Source: Flavobacterium sp. (lineage in GTDB: Bacteria > Bacteroidota > Bacteroidia > Flavobacteriales > Flavobacteriaceae). Taken from it: DNA of 64,000 nt. Positions 34,547-44,146 of the stretch are shown here, piece by piece. Position 1 is the stretch's first letter; every line of letters begins with the position of its first letter. The DNA lies in NCBI GenBank assembly GCA_027484725.1, contig JAIXSK010000030.1:124001-188000 (forward strand), given 5' to 3'. The position numbers and the translations under genes are program-made. The notes below the pieces were generated by a model. It was not told where the DNA came from, searched no databases, and worked only from the letters and a program-made list of their open reading frames with translations.

Positions 34547-34900
34547 TCTAAATTGAAATTAATTTACATTTTTTATTGTGTTGGCTTTTCCCCGAAAATG
34601 ATGAACAATTAGTTTACTATTAATCAATCGATTCTGAATAATTTCCTTGCAAAGTTTAAAAGGTGATGCAACTGATAAGCGCTCTTGCGAATCTTGGTTA
34701 GAGCATTGAATAGTTTATCATGAAAACAAAATATTCTGTATTTCATTTCATGGAATTCAATACATCAGACCGAGTCAGAATACTCATTTAGAACCAAACT
34801 GTGCAACAGTCATTCGCAAAAAAAGTTAAAACCTAGTGTCGCTCTTTGAAAATGGCTTAATTTCGGAGCCGATTTGCTGTTGCAAGAATGTTATTGATTT
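34547..34900. other. Intergenic region with one possible hairpin
   Basis: About 350 bases without a gene. TGATAA and GCTCT (34673-34685) pair with AGAGC and TTATCA (34700-34720), so a structured RNA is conceivable, but no convincing promoter or terminator frames it. No clear promoter for the pentapeptide gene was found. Confidence 0.4.
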
Positions 34901-35476
34901 ATGCCAGAGTATTTCCTTGATCAGGAATTTGTAGATCTTAATTATCCAACCGAAGCCTTTCAATTAAAGGAATTTGAGCAGTGCCGCTTTAGGAATTGCG
35001 ATTTTTCTATTTGTAACTTTATCGGAACTACTTTCATTGATTGCCTGTTTGAAAATTGTAATTTTAATGACGCAAAAATCAATCATACCGCTTTAAGAAC
35101 TGTTCAGTTTGAAGGTTGTCAGATCAAAAATGTGAATTTTGCCATGTGCGATAAGCTTATTTTTGAAATTCGTTTTCTTGATTGCCGGTTAGATTTTTCA
35201 AAGTTCTATGCCTTACAACTTAAAAATACGGTTTTTGAACAGTGCAGTTTAATTTCTGTTGATTTCATGCAGACCGATTTATCAAAGGCCATTTTTAACA
35301 ATTGTGATTTATACAAAGCTGAATTTGAACACGCAAAACTGATCCAGTGTGATTTTAGAAGCAGCAAAAACTACAGCATAAACCCAGAAAAAACCAAGTT
35401 AAAAGGCGCTCATTTTAGTTTACCAGAAGTTAAAGGATTGCTTGATCAATATAACATTATCATTACCGATTCTTAA
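34901..35476 (+). CDS. Pentapeptide repeat protein, Qnr/MfpA-like
   Basis: 191 residues. From about residue 25 to 150 the sequence follows the A(D/N)LxX rule with Phe or Leu at the centre of each five: CRFRNCDFSICNFIGTTF, CLFENCNFNDAKINHTAL, VFEQCSLISVDFMQTDLSKAIFNNCDLYKAEF. This gives a right-handed quadrilateral beta helix. The size and the break near residue 85 (CDKLIFEIRF) resemble Qnr proteins, which bind DNA gyrase, but the role in this organism cannot be proven from sequence. Monocistronic. Confidence 0.85.
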   Translation: MPEYFLDQEFVDLNYPTEAFQLKEFEQCRFRNCDFSICNFIGTTFIDCLFENCNFNDAKINHTALRTVQFEGCQIKNVNFAMCDKLIFEIRFLDCRLDFSKFYALQLKNTVFEQCSLISVDFMQTDLSKAIFNNCDLYKAEFEHAKLIQCDFRSSKNYSINPEKTKLKGAHFSLPEVKGLLDQYNIIITDS

Positions 35477-35501
35477 AGATTTGTTTAAAAAAAAGAAGAT
35501 G

Positions 35502-35534
35502 TTTGTTATTTTTTAATGGATTTTCATACATTTG
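35502..35534 (+). promoter_or_regulatory. Promoter of the HNH-like gene
   Basis: TTTG at 35502-35505, 21 bp, TACATTTG at 35527-35534. The leader of about 100 bases contains a long-range inverted repeat, GGTTTTCAA (35546) with TTGAAAACC (35599). Confidence 0.6.
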
Positions 35535-35638
35535 GCCCACAAACAGGTTTTCAATAGAGTATCCGCCCCTACTTCATACTGTTTTTTCTTAGCCATTTTT
35601 GAAAACCCACCACCTTGTTTCACTTTTTATTTATAAAG

Positions 35639-36235
35639 ATGTTCAGATTATTACCGAATGAAGAGTTCAAAGAGTTTGAACTTAAATTTCCCATGAAGAA
35701 ACGCTATGCAGTTTCAAACCGTGGAAGATTGTTGAGTTTTCATGAAAATTTTGAGGATGGTCAAATCATCAAAGGAAACACCTCTGACGGTTACAGAGTG
35801 TTCAAACGCTCCCGCTATGCCGAAGAGCGTGCCAATTCAAAGTCAAAATCAAAGGCCGAAACTTTATTTGTATACAAATTGGTGGCAAAATACTTTGTGC
35901 CCAAAACTTCAGAGGACCAATTATATGTTTTGCATTTAGATCATGTACGTGACAACGATGACGCAAGAAACTTACGCTGGGCTACCTATGAAGAAAAAAT
36001 GGAGCATTACAAAAAAAATCCACTTGTTATTGCAGGCCGACGCAAAACCGTTGAGTCTAAAATTAAAATGGATGGTTATAAACTGACCTCGACACAAGTC
36101 ATGTTGATCAAAAAAATGCTCAAAAATCCCAAAGGAAAAACCCGCGGAAAAATGATTGCCAAACAATTCGGTATCAGTCAAACGCATTTAAAACGCATTG
36201 AGCGCGGAGAAAATTGGGGGCACATTATTGTGTAA
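35639..36235 (+). CDS. NUMOD4-HNH domain protein with C-terminal HTH
   Basis: 198 residues. N-terminal NUMOD4-like strand YAVSNRGRLLSFHENF, then DGYRVFKRSRY, the HNH core YVLHLDHVRDNDDARNLRWATYEEKMEHY (about residues 98-125) and a C-terminal helix-turn-helix TRGKMIAKQFGISQTHLKRIERGENW. The first His of HNH is present in VLHLDH, and NLRW is the usual C-terminal end. This is the layout of phage and intron homing nucleases, but the gene sits alone. ATG at 35639 chosen because MFRLLPNEEFKEF starts the domain. It ends one base before the convergent GNAT gene. Confidence 0.8.
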   Translation: MFRLLPNEEFKEFELKFPMKKRYAVSNRGRLLSFHENFEDGQIIKGNTSDGYRVFKRSRYAEERANSKSKSKAETLFVYKLVAKYFVPKTSEDQLYVLHLDHVRDNDDARNLRWATYEEKMEHYKKNPLVIAGRRKTVESKIKMDGYKLTSTQVMLIKKMLKNPKGKTRGKMIAKQFGISQTHLKRIERGENWGHIIV

Positions 36236-36730
36236 TTAAAGTCTTTTTTCAAGAATATAATCCTGCATCAAATAGCCTTGCCCAATGGGTATGTCAATTT
36301 CTTGGAGCACGTCAAACTTGTTTTTGCGGTAGAACATGTATGCTTTGTTGAAACGATTAACATTCAAAGTCAGAACTTTAGACCCGAATGTTTTGGTTTG
36401 CAATAAAACTTCTTCTAAAAGCTTTTGACCTGCACCCAAACCTTGGGCATGAGGCAATACATAGAGTTTGTGCAGTTTTGTTGTTCCAATTTCGGGATAA
36501 TTGTGCTGATATCCGGCAAAACCTATGGGTGTTCCTTGATGATGAATCAATAAATACTGATGATTATCTAAAAAGCTTTTCTCTAATGCTTCATCAGAAT
36601 AAAACAATTGAAGCATATACCGAACTTGAGCCAACATCAAAATAGTTTGGTAAGTGCTGGGCCAAGTTTCGTAGGCAATTCGTTGGATAATCGGAACATC
36701 CGCTGGGGTAGCTTGTGTGGTGGTGAGCAT
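36236..36730 (-). CDS. GNAT family N-acetyltransferase
   Basis: 164 residues. Motif A is LHKLYVLPHAQGLGAGQKLLEEVLLQ (acetyl-CoA loop Q/RxxGxG/A); GFAGYQHNYPE forms the preceding strand and NKAYMFYRKNKFDVLQEIDIPIG the C-terminal part. The substrate is unknown; a small amine or protein N-terminus is possible. It follows miaE by 39 bases in the same direction. Confidence 0.87.
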   Translation of the reverse strand: MLTTTQATPADVPIIQRIAYETWPSTYQTILMLAQVRYMLQLFYSDEALEKSFLDNHQYLLIHHQGTPIGFAGYQHNYPEIGTTKLHKLYVLPHAQGLGAGQKLLEEVLLQTKTFGSKVLTLNVNRFNKAYMFYRKNKFDVLQEIDIPIGQGYLMQDYILEKRL

Positions 36731-36769
36731 ATGATAAAAAATTTTAGTTGGCGTATATTATTAGGGTGC

Positions 36770-37363
36770 TTAGCCGTGAACGGTTTCTCGTTTTCCGTAG
36801 CGAGCAATCACTGAAGCTTCAAAATCAAGCCATTCGCGCCAGCGTTTTTCAACGTCAATGCCTTGACCGTATTTGCGCGCATAACCAATAAATGTGGTGT
36901 AATGTCCGGCTTCACTTTCCATGAGTTCTCGGTAAAATTCAGCCAATTCAGGGTCTTTGATGTTTTCAGAAAGCACTTTGAATCGCTCGCAACTTCTGGC
37001 CTCAATCATGGCCGAAAACAGCATGCGTTCTACAAAACCTGAAACTCTGCTTCCGTTGTTGCTGCTGCGCATATACTGTGCGAGTTCGTTTACGTATTCA
37101 TCTTTGCGCTCGCGCCCCAATTTGAGTCCACGTTTTTTTATGATGTCGTGCACGCGTTCAAAATGTTCTATTTCTTCTTTGGCCAAGGCGAGCATATCGG
37201 TTACTAAATCTTGATATTCAGAATTAATCGTCACAATGGTAATGGCATTTGAAGCCGCTTTTTGTTCACACCAAGCGTGATCGGTTAAAATTTCTTCGAT
37301 GTTTTCTTCAACGATATTTACCCAACGCGGATCGGTTGGCAATTGCAATCTGAAAGTAGACAT
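36770..37363 (-). CDS. miaE: tRNA 2-methylthio-N6-isopentenyladenosine hydroxylase
   Basis: 197 residues, ferritin-like four-helix fold. Di-iron ligands: the first Glu region HAWCEQKAASNAI, then LALAKEEIEHFERVH (ExxH), ARSCERF and LMESEAGHYTTFIGYARKYG (ExxH). It uses O2 to hydroxylate the isopentenyl group of ms2i6A37 in tRNA. In this window tsaE and tcdA also act on position 37. Confidence 0.9.
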   Translation of the reverse strand: MSTFRLQLPTDPRWVNIVEENIEEILTDHAWCEQKAASNAITIVTINSEYQDLVTDMLALAKEEIEHFERVHDIIKKRGLKLGRERKDEYVNELAQYMRSSNNGSRVSGFVERMLFSAMIEARSCERFKVLSENIKDPELAEFYRELMESEAGHYTTFIGYARKYGQGIDVEKRWREWLDFEASVIARYGKRETVHG

Positions 37364-37383
37364 AGGATGTGTATTTCTGTGCT

Positions 37384-37391
37384 CAAAAATA
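37384..37391 (-). promoter_or_regulatory. Promoter -7 box of miaE
   Basis: Minus-strand TATTTTTG, 20 bases before the ATG at 37363. Confidence 0.4.
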
Positions 37392-37413
37392 CAATATTTT
37401 ATTTCAGTGATAA

Positions 37414-39861
37414 CTAATTTTTAACACGGTTCTTTTCACTATCGGCGCCATTGGCTTCATAGGCTTGTTTGTTGTGCAGCGCTTTGCCAAATCCGTAGGT
37501 GAAAGTCAACGCAATAAATCGGGTATCAGCGCGATTGCGCCAATTAGCATCGGTATTTTGGATGTTTTTAATGATACCGTTGTTCAAGTTTGAATACAAC
37601 AAATCGTTTCCGGTAAGCTTCAAGCTTCCTTTGCCTTGCAGTATTTTTTTCTGAATGCCTACACTTAGGTTTGAACGCGACAAAAGCACAAATTGCGCTG
37701 AAACAATATCCGTCTGATAATTACCGTTGAGTTCTGCCGACCAATCTTTACCCAATTTAAAATTGTTGTTGACCATCAAAAACCAAAACGTTCCTGAAGA
37801 ATTCAAAGTTTCAGTGTATAACTTGCTTTGATATTTTGTGTAAGTAACTTCGTTGTAAACGCTCGTAGTCCACCATTTCAAGGGCGATAAATTTAAGTTT
37901 ACATTCCAACTGTAATACTCGCTTTTGCCAATATTGCCCGGGCGGCTATAGTAAATTTCGTCTTTAATTTCAATAGTTTCGTTGACTTCATCCCGCAAAT
38001 CGCCATAACTTAAAGTGGTAGATAATATTTCTTTGTACCGATACGACAATTCATAATTATGGGCAAATGACGGATTCAAATACGGATTTCCGGCATAAAA
38101 AGTAAACTTGTCCAAAGGGCTCACAAATGGATTTAAATCTTGAAAATAAGGTCGGTTGATGCGTCGCCCGTAATTAACCGAAAGCAAATGATTTCCGATA
38201 GAATCCAATTGATATTGTACATATACCGTTGGAAACAAATTGGTGTAATTGCGCTTAAAAGTTGAGGCTGGCTTCAATATATTGCCAAGTTGATTCCCTT
38301 TTGAAGAAGTGTGTTCTAAACGCAAGCCGGTCTGAAAAGTAAATCGCTTGTACGTTGTATTGTAATTGATATAAGCTGCCTGGATCATTTCATCATATTT
38401 AAAATGATTGCTCGTGTCGTAATTAGGAACTTCTATACCTGCCACTACATCGCGGTAATCGGCTTGGTTGTCCGTTTTTGAAAAGCTTACTTTGTATCCG
38501 GCTTCAAAACTTCCGTTGTTTTTGAGTGGTTTTGCATAGTCGGTTTTAAATGAATAAATGCCAATTTGGGTGGGTAAATCTCCGCGCAATTCATCTTGAC
38601 TGCTCTGTAAACCATTGGGTTGATAGATGAAATTTTTGAAAGTTTGATTGTTGGATGTATCGTAATTGAGGTAATCAAAATCAGCAGTTATTTTTTGCCC
38701 GAGTGAATCTATATCATGACGAAAATTCAAATTCAAACCTAAATTGCCAAAACGCTCTTTTTCGGTATTATTGGCTACAATAGTTGAATCAACAATACCT
38801 GACGGATTGGTCAGTTTGCTGTTGACCTGATTTTTCTGACGATTTGATTTGAGCAATCCCGAAACACCTATGCCTAATGTTGTTTTTTTTGAAAGATAAT
38901 AATCAATGCCTACTCTAGCATTGGCGGTTTGGGTTTTGTTGTTTAAATAGCTGTCTTGATAAAACAAACTTTTGGAGGTTCCGTCCGGGTTTTTGAATCG
39001 TCTAAAAATAAACAAATCATTTACCGGATTCATATATGCATAACCGATATTCCCAAAAATTCTGACTTTTTCACTGGCATAATTCAGGTTGATTCCCTGG
39101 CGCGTCATGGGTCGTTTACCCTGCGAATAACGCGAAGTCACGCTTCCGTTGAAACCTCTGTTTTTACTTCTTTTACTAACGATGTTGATCACACCCGCAC
39201 TGCCCGCAGCATCATATTTGGCAGGCGGATTGGTCATGAGTTCAATTTTATCAAGCGTGCTGGCAGGCAACGATTTTAAATAGGCCTCTAATTCTGAGCC
39301 AGAAAGATAAGTGGGTTTGTCATCAATAAATACCTGAACGCCTGATTTTCCTTTAAAAGTGATGGTTCCGTTTTGGTCAACAATAATGCCCGGAGATTTC
39401 TCTAAAACATCCATCGCATCACCGCCGGCCGTGGTCATCATCGCATCGACATTGACTACGGTTCGGTCAATTTTGTTTTCAATCAAAGCTTTTTTCTTGG
39501 TTATAACCACTTCCGATAATTGTTGGGTGGCTAAAGAGGACAAGACAATCTCAGGCAAAGTCAAATCCGTTTGATTTAGCTGAAAAACTTCGCTCCAATA
39601 GGTTTGATAACCCGGAAAATCAATCGATAATTTATAGTTTCTGCTTGGAATTTGAACAAATTCAAAAGTTCCATCAGCATTGGGAACTTCAATTTTAATA
39701 AGTGTTTGCGCATCATCAAGGTATAGAGAAACCAGCGCTTGTTGATGATTTTTAAGATCATTGACTCGAATTTTTCCTTGAATATTATGAAGATTTTGTG
39801 CCTGAGCATAACCCCAAAAAAAGAGACACATAAAAAAGATTGAGCAAATTTTATTTCTCAT
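37414..39861 (-). CDS. TonB-receptor-like outer membrane beta-barrel protein
   Basis: 815 residues. Signal peptide (MRNKICSIFFMCLFFWGYAQAQ), carboxypeptidase-regulatory-like domain (residues 25-110), TonB plug (LEKSPGIIVDQNGTITFKG, VFIDDKPTYLSGSELEAYL, GVINIVSKRSKNRGF) and a large barrel of alternating aromatic strands (ELSYRYKEILSTTLSYG). It belongs to the Bacteroidota outer-membrane beta-barrel family. The substrate is unknown, and no SusD gene is adjacent. The ATG at 39861 starts the signal peptide; the frame further up is spurious. Confidence 0.87.
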   Translation of the reverse strand: MRNKICSIFFMCLFFWGYAQAQNLHNIQGKIRVNDLKNHQQALVSLYLDDAQTLIKIEVPNADGTFEFVQIPSRNYKLSIDFPGYQTYWSEVFQLNQTDLTLPEIVLSSLATQQLSEVVITKKKALIENKIDRTVVNVDAMMTTAGGDAMDVLEKSPGIIVDQNGTITFKGKSGVQVFIDDKPTYLSGSELEAYLKSLPASTLDKIELMTNPPAKYDAAGSAGVINIVSKRSKNRGFNGSVTSRYSQGKRPMTRQGINLNYASEKVRIFGNIGYAYMNPVNDLFIFRRFKNPDGTSKSLFYQDSYLNNKTQTANARVGIDYYLSKKTTLGIGVSGLLKSNRQKNQVNSKLTNPSGIVDSTIVANNTEKERFGNLGLNLNFRHDIDSLGQKITADFDYLNYDTSNNQTFKNFIYQPNGLQSSQDELRGDLPTQIGIYSFKTDYAKPLKNNGSFEAGYKVSFSKTDNQADYRDVVAGIEVPNYDTSNHFKYDEMIQAAYINYNTTYKRFTFQTGLRLEHTSSKGNQLGNILKPASTFKRNYTNLFPTVYVQYQLDSIGNHLLSVNYGRRINRPYFQDLNPFVSPLDKFTFYAGNPYLNPSFAHNYELSYRYKEILSTTLSYGDLRDEVNETIEIKDEIYYSRPGNIGKSEYYSWNVNLNLSPLKWWTTSVYNEVTYTKYQSKLYTETLNSSGTFWFLMVNNNFKLGKDWSAELNGNYQTDIVSAQFVLLSRSNLSVGIQKKILQGKGSLKLTGNDLLYSNLNNGIIKNIQNTDANWRNRADTRFIALTFTYGFGKALHNKQAYEANGADSEKNRVKN

Positions 39862-39925
39862 TTCAAAAGCAATTTGAACATAAGTAAGCCTAACCATGCA
39901 CAATGTTACACGCACAAGTCATAAA

Positions 39926-39954
39926 ACAAAAAAGGCCGCCTTTACAGACAGCCT
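39926..39954 (-). terminator. Terminator of glyA
   Basis: On the minus strand AGGCTGT pairs with GCGGCCT (two wobble pairs) and is followed by T residues. Confidence 0.7.
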
Positions 39955-39976
39955 CAGTATTGAAAAAATGTGGTTT

Positions 39977-41251
39977 CTAAAAAACAAACATAGGTCGTTC
40001 ACTCATCATTTCATTCACTTGGTCAGCTACTTGTTCAATGATTTCATCGTTGTTGATGTTCATCAAAACGCGATCGATCAAATCAACCACGGTTTCCATA
40101 TCGGCTTCTACTAAACCGCGTGTGGTGATGGCCGGTGTTCCGACTCTGATGCCCGAAGTGACAAATGGCGATTTATCATCAAACGGAACCATATTTTTAT
40201 TCACGGTAATTTCGGCGCGAACCAAAGCGTTTTCGGCTTCTTTACCGGTAATGCCTTTGTTGCGCAAATCAATGAGCATCATATGGTTATCAGTTCCGCC
40301 CGAAATCAAATCATAGCCGCGTTTCACAAAAGCCTCGGCCATGGCTTTGGCATTTTTTTGCACTTGCAGGGTATATCTAAAAAACTCATCTGACAAACAC
40401 TCGCCAAAAGCCACCGCTTTAGCGGCAATAATGTGCATCAATGGTCCGCCTTGATTGCCTGGAAAAACGGCCATATCTAATAAGTTAGACATCATTTTTA
40501 TTTCGCCTTTCGGAGTGGTATAACCCCACGGGTTTTCAAAATCTTTCCCCATGAGAATCATACCGCCCCGAGGTCCGCGTAAGGTTTTGTGCGTGGTTGT
40601 AGTTACTATATGACAATGCGGAATCGGGTCATTCATCAAACCTTTTGCGATGAGTCCGGCCGGATGTGAAATATCGGCCAAAAGCAAAGCGCCTACACTG
40701 TCGGCTATTTGTCTGAAACGCGCAAAATCCATGTCGCGGGTGTAAGCCGAAGCACCGGCAATAATCATTTTGGGTTTTTCGCGCTGGGCAATTTCTTGAA
40801 TTTTATCGTAATTGAATTGACCTGTTTCTTTTTCGACACCGTAAAAAACAGGACTGTACAACCGACCCGAGAAGTTCACCGGTGAACCATGCGTTAAATG
40901 TCCGCCGTGTGAGAGGTCAAAACCCAGAATTTTATCACCGGGTTGCAAACAAGCGGCATAAACCGCAGTGTTGGCTTGCGAACCTGAATGCGGTTGCACA
41001 TTGGCATATTCAGCTCCGAACAACGCTTTGGCGCGATCAATGGCAATTTGTTCTACTACATCTACCACTTCACAACCGCCATAATAACGCTTGCCCGGAT
41101 AGCCTTCTGCATACTTGTTGGTCAAACAAGAACCGGCGGCTTCCATTACTTGGTCGCTGACAAAGTTCTCAGAAGCAATGAGTTCAATACCGTGAATTTG
41201 TCTGTCTTGTTCTTCTAAAATGAGGTCGAAAATCTGCTGATCGTGCTGCAT
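39977..41251 (-). CDS. glyA: Serine hydroxymethyltransferase
   Basis: 424 residues, full length. [28 protein letters not shown], the PLP-Lys motif [46 protein letters not shown] and [15 protein letters not shown] are all present. It interconverts serine and glycine with tetrahydrofolate. The start at 41251 is 24 bases after a -7 box; it has its own terminator. Confidence 0.96.
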   Translation of the reverse strand: MQHDQQIFDLILEEQDRQIHGIELIASENFVSDQVMEAAGSCLTNKYAEGYPGKRYYGGCEVVDVVEQIAIDRAKALFGAEYANVQPHSGSQANTAVYAACLQPGDKILGFDLSHGGHLTHGSPVNFSGRLYSPVFYGVEKETGQFNYDKIQEIAQREKPKMIIAGASAYTRDMDFARFRQIADSVGALLLADISHPAGLIAKGLMNDPIPHCHIVTTTTHKTLRGPRGGMILMGKDFENPWGYTTPKGEIKMMSNLLDMAVFPGNQGGPLMHIIAAKAVAFGECLSDEFFRYTLQVQKNAKAMAEAFVKRGYDLISGGTDNHMMLIDLRNKGITGKEAENALVRAEITVNKNMVPFDDKSPFVTSGIRVGTPAITTRGLVEADMETVVDLIDRVLMNINNDEIIEQVADQVNEMMSERPMFVF

Positions 41252-41275
41252 AATTTATATTTGTTAAAAACAGTC

Positions 41276-41283
41276 CAAAATTA
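41276..41283 (-). promoter_or_regulatory. Promoter -7 box of glyA
   Basis: Minus-strand TAATTTTG, 24 bases before the ATG at 41251; divergent from the promoter at 41294-41324. Confidence 0.45.
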
Positions 41284-41293
41284 ATCAATTCGG

Positions 41294-41324
41294 TTTGTTA
41301 AATTGACATATAATAATATATTTG
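41294..41324 (+). promoter_or_regulatory. Promoter of fahA
   Basis: TTTG (41294-41297), 19 bp, TATATTTG (41317-41324). A consensus promoter. It lies over the TTG at 41322, which therefore cannot be the start. Confidence 0.75.
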
Positions 41325-41360
41325 GTAGCAGAATTTTCAACAACAAATCAACATTCACAC

Positions 41361-42644
41361 ATGCCCACAACCGCAAACAATCCGAAGAGAAAATCTTGGC
41401 TATCCGTTCCTGAAAACTCCGACTTTCCTATTCAAAATATTCCCTTTGGCGTATTTATTACCAAAGACGACGTCATCACCATTGGTTCGCGCATTGGCAA
41501 CCACGCCATTGACTTGGGCGCATTACAACAATTAGGCTATTTTGAAGGTATTGAACTCACCGATGATATGTTCATGCAAGACACTTTGAACGATTTTATA
41601 TCAGACGGAAAAAAAACTTGGCGATTGGTACGTGACCGCATTGCTCAAATTTTTGACGCTGAGAATCCGCAATTGCGTGACAATGAAGCGCACAGAGCAG
41701 TTGTGGTTTGCCCGGTTGATGAAGTAGAAATGCAGCTTCCGGTGCTCATTGGCGATTATACTGATTTTTATTCGAGCAAAGAACACGCCACCAATGTAGG
41801 CATGATGTTCCGCGATCCGGCCAATGCTTTGTTGCCCAATTGGGTGCACATTCCGGTGGGGTATCACGGCCGAAGTTCAACGATTGTGCCTTCGGGGATT
41901 CCGGTGCACAGACCCATGGGACAAATTTTGCCTGTGGGCGAAAGCACACCTGTTTTTGGGCCCTCGCGCTCTATTGACTTTGAATTAGAAATGGCCTTTA
42001 TTACCACCGATGCCAACATTATGGGCGAGAATATTCCGGTGCATGAAGCCGAAGAATATATTTTTGGGATGGTGCTCCTGAATGATTGGAGCGCCCGCGA
42101 TATTCAAAAATGGGAATACGTTCCGCTTGGGCCATTCTTGGCCAAAAACTTTGCCACCTCTATTTCACCTTGGATTGTGACCATGGATGCCTTAGAGCCT
42201 TTTAGAACCAAAGGCCCCAAACAAGATCCGAACCCACTACCCTATTTGCAACAAAAAGGCAAACACGCTTATGATATTCACTTAGAAGTTTCAATTGCGC
42301 CTGAAAATGTGGCGCCAACCGTAGTTTCGCAATCGAACTTTAAATATATGTATTGGTCTATGAGCCAACAGCTCGCGCATCATACCTCAAACGGTTGCCG
42401 TGTAAACTCAGGTGATATGATGGGTTCCGGGACTATTTCTGGGCCCACGCCCGACAGTTACGGCTCTATGCTTGAACTCACTTGGAACGGCAAAAACCCC
42501 ATCAAAATGCAAGACGGAACCGAGCGCAAATTCATCAACGACAACGATACGGTAATCATGAAAGGATATTGCAAAAACAATGAAGTACGCATCGGTTTTG
42601 GTGAGGTTTCCAGCAAACTGTTGCCGCCTTTTGTGCGCAAATAA
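41361..42644 (+). CDS. fahA: Fumarylacetoacetase
   Basis: 427 residues. SWLSVPENSDFPIQNIPFGVF, GDYTDFYSSKEHATNVGMMFR, LPNWVHIPVGYHGRSSTIVPSG, VLLNDWSARDIQKWEYVPLGPFLAKNFATS and GDMMGSGTISGP are diagnostic. It hydrolyses fumarylacetoacetate to fumarate and acetoacetate, the last step of tyrosine degradation. The ATG at 41361 follows the promoter by 36 bases. No other gene of the pathway is in the window. Confidence 0.95.
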   Translation: MPTTANNPKRKSWLSVPENSDFPIQNIPFGVFITKDDVITIGSRIGNHAIDLGALQQLGYFEGIELTDDMFMQDTLNDFISDGKKTWRLVRDRIAQIFDAENPQLRDNEAHRAVVVCPVDEVEMQLPVLIGDYTDFYSSKEHATNVGMMFRDPANALLPNWVHIPVGYHGRSSTIVPSGIPVHRPMGQILPVGESTPVFGPSRSIDFELEMAFITTDANIMGENIPVHEAEEYIFGMVLLNDWSARDIQKWEYVPLGPFLAKNFATSISPWIVTMDALEPFRTKGPKQDPNPLPYLQQKGKHAYDIHLEVSIAPENVAPTVVSQSNFKYMYWSMSQQLAHHTSNGCRVNSGDMMGSGTISGPTPDSYGSMLELTWNGKNPIKMQDGTERKFINDNDTVIMKGYCKNNEVRIGFGEVSSKLLPPFVRK

Positions 42645-42659
42645 TCAATGAATACGAAT

Positions 42660-42739
42660 GCCCTAGCCTTGATAGAAGCGGCAGCCTTGTGCACCAGTGT
42701 TTGGTGCGCAAGCTACAGCGGATAGCAAGAAATAGCTAC
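42660..42739 (+). repeat. Flavobacterial intergenic repeat with central hairpin
   Basis: GCCCTAGCCTTGATAGAAGC, a hairpin (CTTGTGCACCA 42686-42696, loop GTGTT, TGGTGCGCAAG 42702-42712), then AGCGGATAGCAAGAAATAGC. The outer blocks match a repeat I know from many flavobacterial genomes, with the hairpin varying between copies. It may also end fahA transcripts. Confidence 0.75.
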
Positions 42740-42747
42740 TAAAAAAT

Positions 42748-43932
42748 ATGAAAACAAAACTACTTTTATTTTTATCAGCCTTAGCTTTGACCGCCTGTGG
42801 AGTGAAGCAAACTCGTGAGGCTGTGGCCACCGGAAACTACGACGAGGCTATTTATACCGCCGTAGATAAACTCCGTGCCAACAAAAATGCCAAAGGCAAA
42901 CAAGACTATGTTTTGTTGCTTGAAGAAGCTTTTGCCAAAGCCAAAGAACGCGATCAGCGCAATATTGCCACTTGGTTTAAAGATGCGAATCCGGCCAATT
43001 TAGAGACAATTTTTAATACGTACAGACAACTCAACGATCGACAAGAACTCATTCGCCCGTTGTTGCCCTTGCGCGTGCTTAAAGAAAACCGCGAAGCTCA
43101 ATTTGCTTTTGAAGATTATACCGAACAAATCATGAGCAGTAAAAATGCGCTGTCTAAACATTTGTATTTGACTTCGGTGGCTGCGCTCATGAACGGCGAT
43201 AAAATGGCTTGCCGCCGAGCCTATGACGATTTGGTTTATCTGGATCAAATCAATCCGGGCTATAAAGATGTGGGCAAACTCATCAAAGACGCGCAATTTA
43301 AAGGCACTGACTTTGTTTGGGTGAGCACAGCCAATCAAACCCAAATGGTGATTCCAAAAAGGTTGCAAGACGATTTGCTGGATTTCAGCACTTTGGGGCT
43401 CAACGACAAATGGACCACTTTTCACAGCAACAAGCAAAAAGGTATTGATTACAGTTATGGTGTTTCTATTGATTTTAGACAAATCAATATTTCGCCTGAG
43501 CGCATTGCCGAGAAAGAAATCATCAAAGAAAGACAAATCAAAGACGGCGTGAAAAAGTTGCTGGACAACCGCGGACGCGAAGTGAAAGACAGCCTCGGTC
43601 GCCCGATTTATGTAGACAACATGAAAACCATTCGCGCTTATGTGTATGAATCTACGCAAACCAAATCAGTACAAGTTACCGCCAAAATTGATTATACAGA
43701 TTTAAAAAGCAAGCAATTATTGCAAACCTATCCGCTGGCCAGCGAGTTTGTTTTTCAGCACATTTACGCGCGCTACAAAGGCGACAAACGCGCTTGTGAC
43801 GATGCTTATCTGCCTAATTTTGACCGACGCGAAGTGCCGTTTCCGAGCAACGAGCAAATGGTTTTTGACTGCGGTGAAGACTTGAAAGCCAAGCTCAAAG
43901 CCATTATTCGGAGCCACAAAATAACCCAATAA
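42748..43932 (+). CDS. Conserved lipoprotein of unknown function
   Basis: 394 residues. A lipobox, LSALALTACG, ends the signal peptide, so it should be lipidated at Cys17. The rest is helical repeat-like in the first half (GNYDEAIYTAVDKLRANKNA resembles a TPR unit) and beta-rich in the second. The start is supported by the signal peptide. It begins nine bases after the intergenic repeat. No enzymatic motif; probably periplasmic or outer-membrane anchored. Confidence 0.75.
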   Translation: MKTKLLLFLSALALTACGVKQTREAVATGNYDEAIYTAVDKLRANKNAKGKQDYVLLLEEAFAKAKERDQRNIATWFKDANPANLETIFNTYRQLNDRQELIRPLLPLRVLKENREAQFAFEDYTEQIMSSKNALSKHLYLTSVAALMNGDKMACRRAYDDLVYLDQINPGYKDVGKLIKDAQFKGTDFVWVSTANQTQMVIPKRLQDDLLDFSTLGLNDKWTTFHSNKQKGIDYSYGVSIDFRQINISPERIAEKEIIKERQIKDGVKKLLDNRGREVKDSLGRPIYVDNMKTIRAYVYESTQTKSVQVTAKIDYTDLKSKQLLQTYPLASEFVFQHIYARYKGDKRACDDAYLPNFDRREVPFPSNEQMVFDCGEDLKAKLKAIIRSHKITQ

Positions 43933-43953
43933 TTCATTTATATTTCCAACCCT

Positions 43954-43988
43954 AAAAAGCGCTTGTTCAAAAAATAAGCGCTTTTTTT
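43954..43988 (+). terminator. Terminator of the lipoprotein gene
   Basis: AAAAAGCGCTT pairs with AAGCGCTTTTT across an 11-base loop and is followed by T residues. Confidence 0.85.
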
Positions 43989-44078
43989 ATGCTCTGAAGT
44001 CACTACACACGAACGGTTTTAAATTTTAACAGCTAAATTATTGAAAATCAGTTAGGGTATTATTCCTTAATATTGTTT

Positions 44079-44086
44079 TAGTTTTG
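44079..44086 (+). promoter_or_regulatory. Promoter -7 box of the small zinc-ribbon gene
   Basis: TAGTTTTG (TAnnTTTG); the leader would be about 55 bases. Confidence 0.45.
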
Positions 44087-44146
44087 TGTTGCCCCACAAC
44101 TAATAACCCTATTTAAAAACTTAACCCATTTTAAAACACTGATACT

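Noticed and set aside
34547..34900. Small RNA gene at the 34673-34720 hairpin
   Set aside because: No convincing promoter or terminator and the stem is interrupted; kept only as a note.
43000..43659. 219-codon minus-strand frame opposite the lipoprotein gene
   Set aside because: No recognisable domain; the plus-strand lipoprotein with a lipobox explains the sequence.
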